From Senecio squalidus (Eukaryota > Streptophyta > Magnoliopsida > Asterales > Asteraceae), in contig CAJVGC010000591.1 in the NCBI GenBank assembly GCA_910822075.1, forward strand, positions 44,136,611 through 44,200,610: DNA of 64,000 nucleotides. Reading direction: 5' to 3'. The first letter of the stretch is position 1. The number at the start of each line of letters is the position of its first letter. This document shows positions 11,494 to 22,535 of this stretch, in pieces. Under the pieces are notes generated by a model. The model saw only the letters and a program-made list of their open reading frames with translations, made no database searches and was not told the DNA's origin. Both the position numbers and the translations under genes were made by a program.

Positions 11494-12958
11494 TCTTTGA
11501 AAAAAATCTTAAATAAATTCCAAGATTATTTATCATGGTTCAATATTTAAAGAATTTCATTAAATCAAATGTTTTTAAAAATGCACATATTTCTGTATTT
11601 TGAAAATCTTAGCACCCTGTGGTTTATTCATTGCATAAGGTCACTAAAAATTAATATCTTTCAAATGGGAGTTCAGTGACTGTCAAGAAGAAAAAGAAAA
11701 GAATATCATATTTTCAGCAAATATAAGCATATACATCTATTTATTCTATAAACTTTGAAGTGTTTAAATGTCACTTTTTAATAATTTATTGACTTTGAGA
11801 TCCTTGATGCTAACTTGATAAACAAAAAAGACAGGTGAATAAGTCCAAAGCTTTAACAAACTAGTCTTTTGTCTTCTAAGATCCTTAATGCTTACTTGAT
11901 AAAAGGCAAAGACAGGGGAAAGAGTTGAACAATTGTACTATGTGAAATTTGAACACATAAATCATGCATTTAATCAAAAATACCTTCAGATAAGAAGCAG
12001 TTTATAAGGTTAATAAATCATACTCTGGGACTCTCAATAAAGGTTGAAGATTAGTCATGAGTTCAGTCAAAATTCTTTGATTAAAATATGTCACAAACTA
12101 CTGTGTTTTTATTATATAAATATGATATAAATGCCATATTTTAGTAAAATATCAGTTTAGTTTAATTCTTCTTGTCAAGAATTGAAAAGTTTGATTGTGT
12201 ATTAGGTCCTGTTTAAAGCATTAAAACTTACAGTGAATGAATTTTTGATACAGGATGTACTCTAATAGAAATACAAGTTTCAGCATTTTATAAAACATGT
12301 CTTTTCTTTGAAAATTTGCTCTTATTAACTAATTTAAGCAATTTTGGGATATAAGTTTCTGATCTTGATACTGAAAATTCTGTTTTAGAAACTACTTCTT
12401 GATTGTTTAATTATTTAAAATAAAGTTGAAGTCGATGTTAATTAGAGTATGAAAATTATTGTCTCTATTCTTTCAATTCTGAGTAATCATTTCAATTCGG
12501 AGTTTATTTTTAATTCAGCTCTTTGACTTTTTTGACTGTTAGTTAAAATTCGGGTTTTTTAAATTTCAATTCGGAGTCTTTTCGGTCGGAAGTTTTGTTT
12601 TATGGATCGGGGAACTTTTAGTGGAAAATTAAATATATTATTCTTCTAACTCGTTATATTACTCATTTAAATTTAAATCATTTTTTTAATCAAAAATAAC
12701 AGTCCTCTAAATTAATTCTACATATCTAATCCCAATATAGTTTTTAATTATTTTTCCCCAAAAGTTTAAGCTTTAGTAGTGCCGGTTCATTCTCCCAACA
12801 TTTTCATTTAGAGAATTAGCAGTTGCTTACAATTTTTCTGATTCTCTCATTTCTACTAGTTTATGTTTTCTTTATGGTATCTTTACAATGTCTTATATAT
12901 GTATTAATGATGTTTTTCTTGATTACTCAACATTTCTAACCTAAATTCTGTGTAACAA
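11494..12958 (+). other. CP-H pol-env spacer (non-coding, AT-rich)
   Basis: No ORF of note. By position it is the non-coding stretch upstream of the CP-H env-like ORF. It holds a direct repeat of about 45 bp with an 81-bp offset (AGATCCTTGATGCTAACTTG at about 11797 and a close copy at 11879). Between 12475 and 12600 there are several copies of CAATTCGGAG, CAATTCTGAG and TCGGTCGGAAG, a motif also clustered in the CP-H 3' LTR. A TATATAT stretch lies at about 12894, 65 bp before the ATG. Confidence 0.6.
11797..11925. repeat. Two-copy direct repeat in CP-H spacer
   Basis: Two copies of about 45 bp, roughly 81 bp apart, sharing AGATCCTT(G/A)ATGCT, ACTTGATAAA and AAGACAGG. They are imperfect and non-coding. 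Confidence 0.7.
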
Positions 12959-14497
12959 ATGGCTTTGAAATTCAAATCCAAGCATAATGTAGCTGCTTTT
13001 CTAGACATGAACCACTTAGAGGTGGATGATCAATGGAAACTGGTATTTGGCTTCTTAATCAACTCAAACCTACGTGAAGCTATCTCATAAAGTCCAGTTA
13101 TGTACAATGATCAATTACAAGAATTTTGGAGAAAAGCAAGGTTTGAGGTTGTTGATGGAATAAGGACTATTACATCATCAGTACAGAGAGAAGAAGTGAA
13201 AGTTACTGAGGAGGTGATTAGGAGGGTCTAAAAGCTAAATGATGCTGAAGGGATTGAACGATTAAGTATGGAGGAAATACAAACAGTGTGCAGAGACATT
13301 GGTTATAAAGGAGATTTCCCTGATAAAATGGTCAAGAAGCAAGGGTGTCCTACAACTAGAGATACTTAATCCAGGTTTTACTCTGTGGAATATCTGGGAG
13401 GTCGAAGGATTTGATTAGCTCAATCAAACCCTAGCCTCTGCTTTTGTGTGTCTGATTACCCAAAGAAGTTTCAACTTCACCAGCTTCATCATGGATAATA
13501 TGCAGAAAATACTTGATGGCACAGTAACACAATTCCTACTCTATCCTAGATTTATCCAAATGATACTTCACTCTAAAGTACAGGGTTTAATGCTAGAAGG
13601 CCCAACACTCAAAGATGAAAACATGAACTGGAAAATCATGGGTAACATGAAGAAGGCTTTCTCAAGTGCCAGGGTTGTATTTTCTGGGAATTTTGAGCAG
13701 GCTAGAGTGGCGATGAATGATTTTGTTGAGTTTCAACCAGAGGTAGCTGGGATTGTAATTCAAGAAGAACAACAAGAGGTTCCTCTTCAACCTGAACAAG
13801 CTCAAGCAGAATCACAAGCACAAGCTGAACCAGAGGCACAAGTTCTAGAGGAACAGTTTGAACGTCCTGTTTCTCCTCAGATTCCTATGTCTTCTACTCC
13901 CTCAAGACCAATTGTGCTTCAAGAACCCAGACATATACATTTAGTATATTCAAGAAATAAAGGAAGCCTGAAGAGAATTGCAGAACTCACCAAGCGAACA
14001 AAGGAGTTGGAGATTCTAGCAAAGAAACAGCAAACTCTAATAAATCAGTTGAGATGGAAAGTGGTCTTGAATGAAGTTAAAATAAAAAAGTTGAAGGCTA
14101 CCACAAAAGGGTCGTTGGATGATGCCTCAAAAATAGGGGGAGAAGATATACTGGATAAAGAAGGAGAGATTGCTGAAAGGGGGAGCAAAACAATTGAAAA
14201 GACTGTTGAAAGGGTATCCATGAATGCTGCAAGCATTAAAGGAAAGGAGAAGACTGAAGAAAAGGAAAGGAGAAGGCTGAAGAAAAAGAAAATACAAATA
14301 CTGAGGAACTGATAGGTTCGGAGGAAGAAACTGCTCAAGATAGGGAACCTGAAAGAAGATTTAAAGTAGTGGATCAATATGGAGAACCAGTTGACCAAGC
14401 AACATTTGAAAAACATTTTGAAGGTATGTATGAAGGTTTATTTGACGAATTGGCTGAGGAAACATTCACTATCAGACTTAAAGACAGAGAGCCAAAG
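12959..14497 (+). pseudogene. CP-H env-like ORF, part 1
   Basis: The first ATG (12959) starts a protein whose first 50 residues (HNVAAFL, then a hydrophobic FLINSN segment) align by eye with the start of the env-like ORF of CP-2 (HNMVACF). Two in-frame stops lie in the first 100 codons. From 13446 a 288-codon open stretch follows, with YPRFIQMIL (the family's YPRFLQHI signature), a proline/glutamine/alanine-rich middle, and a lysine/glutamate-rich likely coiled coil at the end. This is the extra ORF downstream of pol in Sirevirus-like Copia elements; such proteins are often mislabelled as longin-like. Function is unknown. It is interrupted at 14497 by LTR-4 and continues at 17643. Confidence 0.7.
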
Positions 14498-14959
14498 TGT
14501 GACGTCCCGTCAATTTGAAGTACTTGTGTTACCGTTATTATTTTGAGTTTTATTCGCAATTGTTTGGACCCTTGTATTTCGCTTTGTTTTGCTCACAATT
14601 TATTATTGAGAATCGGGTTTTTATGTGTTATCTTGATCCGTCCCTTGAGACGTGAGATTTATTTTTACCTAAGTGCCTAATAGTTAGTATGCTCATGGTA
14701 ATAAGTTAGGAGGTTTATGCCAAATTTCTCGGTTAACGTATTCTTTATCCTTAAGAAATCGTGCTTTGCTCGTGTTTATGTTTATACCGAGAAGTATGTA
14801 TTTCCATTTTGGAATTTAAATTGTATCATATAATGAATCTTAATACCAAGAATACCAATAATGAACTTGCCTAAGTTCATATGTAAAACAATCGGGAACC
14901 CTAAACAAACGAACTTGCGTAACGATAACTTAAACGGAAAACGAATATTGTTGTTTGGA

Positions 14960-15008
14960 AGGTAGAATGCGCCGCATTCTGCACCCAATGCGCCACATTT
15001 GGGTGCAG
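14960..15008. repeat. GC-rich island 1 of LTR-4
   Basis: GAATGCGCCGCATTC (a near-perfect palindrome) followed by CCCAATGCGCCACATTTGGG. It matches island 2 of the same LTR at 15708-15765. Confidence 0.65.
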
Positions 15009-15707
15009 CTCAGCATTTTGTGATTTTCTAACTTTTTCAATTTTTCATTGTCTGGCCTAAATCATTGGTTCCGGGTTATTACTTGTTTTAAGCCCATTTT
15101 GGGTCCAGAAATAAGTCACTAACACCACCCATTGATCCCCATTCTCATTTCATAATTACAAACACACATAGCTTATTCTCTCTTTTTTTCTTTGAAGCAA
15201 ACACACACAAACACAAACACTCCTTCCTTTTTCTTCTTGTGGCTGTGATTCCAGAGTTTAACCCACAAATTTCATCACCAAAAAGAGCTAGTTTCATAAA
15301 GGAGAGCAAGGTTTGAGCATCCATTTGGAGGTTTACTTGGGTTATATCGTTTTCGGGTCGAAATCACCGTCTCACATCAAGGATTTTCATCACAGCTTCC
15401 TTGATCTTCACATCTTCACTTTCTTTGGGGTATATTAACTTAAACTCTCTGTATTTTATAAGTTTTATTCAATGCATGTATGATCTAACTAAAGAAAATG
15501 AGTTTTATAAGAGTTTGATGGGTAATAATCTATGAAAATCAAGTTTTTATAAAAATGTGTATGGATCTTGCTTAAATGATGGTAAAAGCTTTACAAAATG
15601 GTTATTTGAAAGTGTTTTTGAATATATTATAACTTGCATGTCCAAATCTACCATCAAAAGACGATTTACTAAACACGAAAAACATTTTCGGTGGGAACCT
15701 GCCCAGG

Positions 15708-15765
15708 AATGCGCCGCAATCCTCCCAGATGCGACGCATTCTGGGGACAGATTACCCGTTCTCGT
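15708..15765. repeat. GC-rich island 2 of LTR-4
   Basis: GGAATGCGCCGCAATCCTCC followed by CAGATGCGACGCATTCTGG. It repeats the AATGCG(C/A)CGCATT theme of island 1 of this copy. Confidence 0.65.
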
Positions 15766-16434
15766 TTTGATTCGCTGTTATTCGTAACCGTAAGCTCGTT
15801 ATCTTAAGAACCTGTATTAACGGTTGGTGTATTGTGTTTTGGATTTGGAAATCTCATCACCACACCACCGAAGGATTTCGTCCCGGGTTCTTGGCTTGCT
15901 AAATTGCGGTTGTTATCGGTAAGAATTGACTTTCTTCCAAAGTTCCTCAGTTTTTCGTATATTGTCCTAAATACCTCGGTTTTAGCCTTGAAAAATGGTT
16001 GGGAACAAGTATTAGACCAATACTTGGATATTATCGGATTTGAATTAAGAATTGACTAAAAATGCGTTAAAATGTAAACTAACCATAATTAACGTATTTA
16101 ACTTATAATCATATTATGTATTATGAGAAAGGCGTAAATACTCTTAAATTGAAAATTGTTGTCAAGGGGGAAAGTGTACAGAATTTGGACTAATAATCTA
16201 AGACGCGGAAGCGCTGCCGAAATTCATTTCACAAATCTTACGACTATAACCACTTATATGAGTAAACTTGTACATAAAAGTAATATATTACACAATAAAC
16301 CATCGTTACATAACGCGTTCGTAATCTAAAATCATCAAATGGCGTTTTTACGACAAACTCTTGGTAAAATGGTTTTGAAGATTATATTACCCTTATATTT
16401 TGAAAAGTTAAAACTTTAAATTATCCTAAGTGTC

Positions 16435-16562
16435 GAAGTTGGACTTTTGGTCGACTCTGGCTTTCATAAGTCAACGTCTTTGACTTTGACTTTTATAAAG
16501 TGAACATTCCTGACGTTTGACTTTGACCAAGTCAACATTGTTGCCGTTGACCTTGGTCGATC
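16435..16562. repeat. TTGAC/GTCAA array in LTR-4
   Basis: Alternating AAGTCAAC and TTTGACTTTGAC units. It is shorter and more diverged than in LTR-1 or LTR-5 but at the same relative place. Confidence 0.7.
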
Positions 16563-17642
16563 TATTGAAATTTGGTAACGATATTTTATTAACCGATACT
16601 CCTAGTAGTCGTTTTCGATTCGGATTATCATTCTTTTCCAGTTGATGATTATGACGTGGAATGCCGATATCTTTCCGAGCGGTCCTGTTTGACGCGGAAC
16701 ATCGCCTTCTAAATACGTCACCTCATTTAAACTTATTAACATTTGGATTATCTTATTTAACCTAATCTTAACCGACAAGGCTAAACCGGACCTAGACTTA
16801 TAGAGATACTGAGACTATGTTGTTTATTGTTTAAGGCACTTAGACGGTGGAGTGTAGCTCTGTGTTGGTGTACCCGATATTTGTTTGCTGAAGCTTTATC
16901 AGTGAGTTATTCGTACCCCTTGTCTTAAATATTTTTGGGTTGTAAAGCGTATTTTAAACTGTCTGCTTGTATGCGGGACTGTATTGAATATCTTGTTTAC
17001 CTAGTAGAATAGGTCTGTCTTAGATTGGGTGTCTTATACACTCGTTAAGGTTTATGCCCAGCGGTTACATATATATAGCTATATGGGTTATTCTACCTAA
17101 CCCTATGGGTGGTTGTTATGGCCGTACTTCATTTTTGCCTTTGGTTGACACTGCCTTAGGAATTGGGTCTTCAGGACTGGTAAGGTTCGATGTATAACTA
17201 ATCTAAGCATGGTATCCTCACTAGGGTTGAAAAACAAGATATGATATTTGAAATGTTAATGTTTATTGAAACTTGTCGATGGGTCACTTTTTACTTAAAA
17301 TTGCGAATAATTCACCAACATGTTGTTGATGTCGTTTTAACGCTTTGCAGGAGTTTAAGGATTTCATTGATCATGCCACGTTGTTTTTCGGATCGCTTGT
17401 TTGAGAAATTTGAATTTGTAATGTTTGATGAAATTTCCATGTTGATCCGTTGTTGACTTTTGATGTTGTATTTTGTACTTAGCGTTGTAACGCTTTTGGA
17501 TTTGTAATGTATTTTGACAACATTTGGCATGATTAATATATTTGATGTTTTGTTTATTGGTTGTATTGTTGTAACATTTGACTCATGATATTATAACTGG
17601 AACACGTCGTGTTTCCGCTCTAAGCGGGGGTGTGACACAAAG

Positions 17643-18195
17643 ACTGCACATACCTATGATAAATGGGATGAAGAGATTGGTGGGGAAAAAGTCATTATTC
17701 ATATTGATAGTGAAGATGAAGATGATAAAAGAAAAGGAGCCTGTAATTGAAGCAAGTGCTAGCAAAGGAGACAAAAGGGTAAAAAGTGTTGCTTTGAAAA
17801 CATCCTTGGTACCATCTAAAGTAATGAGTCTGAAGAAGAAGTTGTTGAGCTTCAAGCAGAATCAGACAGAGAACGAATACAAACTCCACTTGAAAAATTA
17901 CCTTGTGACTGTTGGAAGTATGAATGCAAAATCTGTTCGTCAGGTGAAGATAGAAACACTTGAAAGAAATTGGATGGATGTGAAAAAAAAATCTGATTAT
18001 GAGAGCCATGAAAGAAAAGAAGGAAAAGATGGTTCAAGATATTCTAAAGAAAAGACAAACTGAAACAAATCGTAAGGAACCAATTGCTGAAGGATCCCCT
18101 ACACTTGAAACTGATCAACCTTCACAAACTGATAGAGTGACATTGAAGTCTTTGATAGAAAAGCAGAGACAAGATAGTCACTCTAAATCAAAAGT
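17643..18195 (+). pseudogene. CP-H env-like ORF, part 2
   Basis: Continuation of the CP-H env-like gene after LTR-4. It encodes lysine/glutamate-rich, probably helical sequence (for example MSLKKKLLSFKQNQTENEY). Overlapping open frames at 17578-18063 and 17999-18211 show that at least one frameshift is present. It is cut at 18195 by CP-1, whose 5-bp duplication AAAGT is at 18191-18195 and 25860-25864; the gene resumes at 25865 in the frame open at the cut. Confidence 0.6.
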
Positions 18196-18640
18196 TGTCA
18201 GGATCGATTAAGTTTATCAAACCTACAGTTCGCCTTCGTTAAGATCTTGATCTATCAAAGAAGGTCAGCAGCGGATTAAACACTTTGATATTAACAAGTT
18301 TATCTAAACAAACAATATTGTAAACTAAGAACAATATGTTTGCCGAATTATAAGCCTCAATTGCATTAATATGAATTATCAATGCAACGTGTTTCTTTAT
18401 CAATACATTGATCTATATTTATAGACCTTGAGGCTAAACCTAGATAAAGTAGGAAACAACATCTATCTAAAAAGGAATTACAATTTGAATCTAATTATAA
18501 TTCTAAATCAACAAACTTTCATGTCAAGTTCTTGTCCGTAGTAACTTGTCTACATGAACTTGAACATTGCAGTAGTAAGCAGTAGTCATAATCTTTCCTT
18601 AGTAACTTGTCTTCTCCGTATTAACTTGTCTTCAGTGTAT
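18196..18640 (-). repeat. CP-1 3' LTR, 5'-truncated
   Basis: Starts TGTCAGGATCGATTAAG like the right LTR and follows it for 445 bp to TTCAGTGTAT, where env-like coding sequence begins. The missing part corresponds to 25749-25859 of the right LTR. Motif copies such as CCGTAGTAAC and CCGTATTAAC are present; some are mutated relative to the right LTR. Confidence 0.9.
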
Positions 18641-21600
18641 TCCATGGCTCCATGTTTTCTTACTATTAAGTATGTGCCACTTCGTTCATACAAATACCAT
18701 TTGATAACAGGGTTGTTCACACTTCCTTCTTTGAATGTTGAACTCTTTCTTCCTTCACTTGGGTTAAACATCCCATTCAACCAATCCATAGCCATGTCTG
18801 TTCCAGAGCAGTCTCCTCTGAACCTTGAATACTTTATTCTTCCAATGTCATAGACACGCTCTAGATCTGATCGTGTGAAATCCCTTATCATTCTATGGAA
18901 AGCAGGTACAGCAGTCTTGGATTTGTCTGCTCTTGTAATCACATATGATGTCTTGTTTGGACCTCCCACAAATTCCCAATCTATGATTTCTGGAAGCTCA
19001 ACTGCCAATGGTTCTATTCTTAATCCTTCTTCTTGAGTAATCAAAGCAGAACAGTCATCTTCAGAAATCTCTAAATCACCTTTCTTTTCTTCAATTTTGA
19101 CTGGAGCTTTCTTGACTATCACAGAAGGTATGCTTGGACTGTCTTGAGCAGTATTAGTTGGAGTACATAGTCTTTGTATCTTCACTAGTACTCTTGTAGA
19201 ACAAGACTTCTTTCTCTTCAACTTCCTTGAAGAACTTGGATTAACTGCAGCTTCTGGAATATGAATTTCTTTGCCTTGGGAATCAAACATCTTTTTTCCC
19301 ACATCATGAAGAGCTTTTATTGCTTTCTCCATTTCATAAGCTTCTTGATCTTGTTTCTTTGTAAGCTTGAGCATTCTTTCACTATCTATCTTCTTTTCTT
19401 TTTAAACTAAAGGCAACAGGTTTCCAATTTTCATTGGGCCTAATGATTTCCCATCATACCCTTTGGACTTCATGTAAGACATAAACTTTTGCTTATCATT
19501 TGCTAACTTGTCTTGAGTGGATTTCTTCTTTGCAAGTTTCTTTTTGTTTTCCTTTTCTAATTGAGCTCGCTCTGCCATCTCCTGCTCTATCTCATCTTTC
19601 AAAGCTAGCTCTTGTTCTCTCAACTTTTGAATCTTTTCTATTTCTTGAATTTGAAGCTTAGTGTGAATGTCCACAATGGTTGCTGGATCATCTCCTACAT
19701 CCAAGTCTTCAGTGGCAAATTGGAGAGCAACAAAGTCAGCAAGCTTCTCTTTCTGTTCCTTCTTTTTCTTCATCTTCTCCTTCTCTTTTAGATCAACAAC
19801 TACTTTCTTTCCCTTAGCCTTCTCATCTGGCTCAATATCTGCAAGTGGTTTGGGAATATATGATATGTGAGGAGGAATGATTGGTCTTCTACATGTTGGT
19901 ATTGAAGGATCTTCTACATAATCTACTCCTTCTATCAGTTTGGTGCTATTAGGTACTGCAGGTATCTTCAATGTTTTTTGTTTGGGTAGTGAAGCTTGTC
20001 TGATCCTTCTTTCTTCACGAATTTTACTCTTTTTAAGTTTTAAGAGCTCTGCAGCAGCAGCTTCTTCATCAACTGTTACAATTGATGTGGGAATTGTGAC
20101 TGTTGTAATGGGTGTTGCTTCAGTATAAATGACTGTTGATGGAGCTTCAGTAGAAACAGACACAAAGATATCATCAGTAGGAATGGAAGTAGTCACTTCA
20201 GTATTAATACTCTCCGTAGTAATGAGATCTTCAGTAGAAACATACATTGGAGCAGTATTAACTGGATCTTCTGTACTAACAAACTTTGCAGTAGAAATTA
20301 TAATAGTATCAATTTCTGCAGTAGTGACTTCTTCTTCATTCTTTTCTACTTCTTGCTCTTGCTCCCCCTTAATCACAATATCTATTTCCATCTTTTCTCC
20401 TTCCACCTCTGCATTAATTTCATCATTTTGCTCTGAGGTGGCAGTGATCACAGTATCATCACTTCTTTTCTCTTCTTTCTCCCCCTTCACTTCAGCATCT
20501 TCTTCTTTTGACAAAAATTCATCTTCTTGTTCTTTCTCCCCCTTTTTGTCAGCAGGAGGAGTGTCATCTGAAGATGAAGAGCTTGATGGTACCGGAGATG
20601 TACCAATACTTCGCTTGGGTTACTTTTGTTGCAGAAAGAAGTCTAACATCATTTTCTGCTGATAAACTAGCTTGTGTACAATGTCTCTCAACTGAGCAAG
20701 TTTCTCCCCTTGCTTTTCTATTGTCACCACAATTTCGCGTAACATTCCATCAATTCCAGTTGTTCATAGTTATATCTATCCTCACCCCTTACCTGTTGGG
20801 TACCAACAGGTGGTAGCTCATTGGAAGTAGAGGGACCCCTCTGCCTAGCAGAAGCTTTTCCTTCCCCTTTGGTTTCTTGGCACCAGGGACCACTTTCCAA
20901 AGATGCTACAAAAGCAGTATCAATGGATTGTGTTGCCTTGAGTTGGGTCTTAGTTATGTTCATACTGTCTTGTGCCTCATGATAAGTGAGAGCAGCAGTA
21001 GTATGAGCTCTTCCCAAATGGTCTTCCCCCTCCTTAGCGACCACCTCAGGGATCTTGGGGAACAACTCAATGGTTTCCCTTTTAAGTTTCTTTCCTGAAG
21101 ATTGTACACGTAAAGACTTTTTGAAAATGGATAATGGGGAGGTTTTAGACTTAGGAGACTAAGGAACCCTCTTAGCCTTTCTTGAAAATGTTGCAAGTGG
21201 AGAGTGTGGTTGAGAAGGTTCAGAAGATGAGGGAGTCACAATAGAGGTGACTATTGGTTCAGTTAATACTGGAGGACTGCTCTCAGTAGAAACTGGAGGA
21301 ACATTTGCAGTAGTATTTGCATTGATGGCCTCAATAGAAACAGCAGAGGTACTTGCAGTTGGAATTGCAGAGGTACTTGCCGTAGAAAGAGATGGGGGCT
21401 GAGACAGAGGTGAAGTCACTTGTCTCTCATATGTAGAACTTGTTCCCACCATCATTGTAGAGAACAATGGGGAAACATTTGAAGAAAATCCTTTATTGAC
21501 CCGTCTCATATTCACAAAAACCTTTTTAGTATGAGCATGGGTAGGAAAACAGTTGAGGATCTTTTTAGATCCTTGATTTCACAATTTATGATATGTTGTA

Positions 21601-21963
21601 GGAATCTTGGATACATTAAAAAATTATGTTTAGGATTATCCAAATTCCCGAACATACCATCACAAACAAGGGCTGAAAAATTGTATATTTGATTAGTGGC
21701 AAGACAGACCATGGCAGTTGCCAAAGAAAGACTTGCCTCATGCCACCCTGTCCGTTTTTGTGAAATACATTGTTGCAAAGTATGCATCAAGTATTTCCAT
21801 TGGGGGGAAAATTTTGCTTTTAAAAAAATTGAAGTGTTTAGGCCCCCCTCATACCCCATTAGCCTAAAGTTTTCAAAAACTGTTTCATTGGGCAAGTCAC
21901 TTATACCTGTATCATCGTGAAATTGAAGATGTGTACGGATTGTTGCCTCTGAAACTGTTACTT
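18641..21963 (-). pseudogene. CP-1 env-like ORF
   Basis: Minus strand, N-terminus missing, joined in frame at about 21963 to the pol remnant. The first part (21960-21512) holds the family's conserved block: SEATIRTHLQ, LSPQWKY-type motif, LQQCISQKRTGWHE, MVCLATNQ, FLMYPRFLQHI. It is followed by a serine/threonine-rich stretch with repeated VTT and VST units (21515-20100), an acidic and then lysine-rich coiled-coil region (20514-19402), and a conserved C-terminal block (19374-18641: IDWEFVGG, FHRMIRDFTRSDLERVY, GTDMAMDW, NPVIKWYLYERSG). A TAA at 19402-19404 and frameshifts between 21159 and 20514 break it. The C-terminus is cut by the LTR. Function is unknown. Confidence 0.75.
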
Positions 21964-22535
21964 TCTTCAGATTCATGTCACACATCCTCCTGTGCCAAAG
22001 AGTGGATTCATCCAATGTAGCCTTAGAAACTAAGCAGGCTTCTTCAGCAGTTGGAATGAACTTGGACATATCAAAGCAGTAGACGTTGTCCTTTCTTGGA
22101 GTTCTAAGTAGAACCTTGCTTTCATCTATGACATATCCAGGCTCCATAATCAAACACTCTGTAGCTGTGAAAATTGTGGTATTCTTCTGATCACAAACTT
22201 GTGAGACACTTAGCAAATCATACTAGACTGTTGCACATAGAAGACATCCTTGAAGCTGATTCTTCCATTGCAGACAGTCCCTTTTCCAGAAATTCTTCCT
22301 CCTTTTGGACTTTCCCCAAAAGCAACATAACCACCATTAAAATTCTCAAAGTTTTGAAGGCAGGACATGTCGCCTGTCATGTGCCTAGAACAACCACTGT
22401 CCACATGCCAAAAGCTCCCTCTCTCTCTGTGGTTGGTTGTTCCTGCACATAAACAATTGGAATTAGTTTCTGGTGGGGACCCATGCCAAAGTTGACTTTG
22501 GTTTGCCCATTTCATCAAAGTAACTCACCTTCCTT
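21964..22535 (-). pseudogene. CP-1 pol remnant: protease and pre-integrase only
   Basis: Minus strand. It contains WHVDSGCSRHMTG, the aspartic-protease DSG active-site motif of Copia elements, then the region leading to the GAG-pre-integrase block (STLWHRRMCDMNLKK). At this point intact relatives continue into NINxLVK and the integrase zinc finger; here the reading frame passes straight into the middle of the env-like protein. A frameshift or stop near 22210 separates the protease half from the pre-integrase half. CTGAAGAA at the junction gives a few bases of possible microhomology. Confidence 0.85.

Larger units (their letters stand above)
14498..17637 (+). mobile_element. LTR-4: complete solo Gypsy LTR
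   Basis: The cleanest copy: 3140 bp, TGTGACGTCC at the start, GGGGGTGTGACA at the end, with CAAAG on both sides (14493-14497 and 17638-17642). It splits the CP-H env-like ORF. There is no coding sequence. Its GC-rich islands (14960-15005 and 15708-15765) both contain ATGCGCCGCATTC or close variants. The TTGAC array is at 16435-16562. A block with GCGGAAGCGCTGC at about 16203 is shared with LTR-3 and, more distantly, with the GY2 LTR. Confidence 0.95.

Noticed and set aside
11223..11536. ORFs on both strands across 11394-11493
   Set aside because: They cross the N gap.
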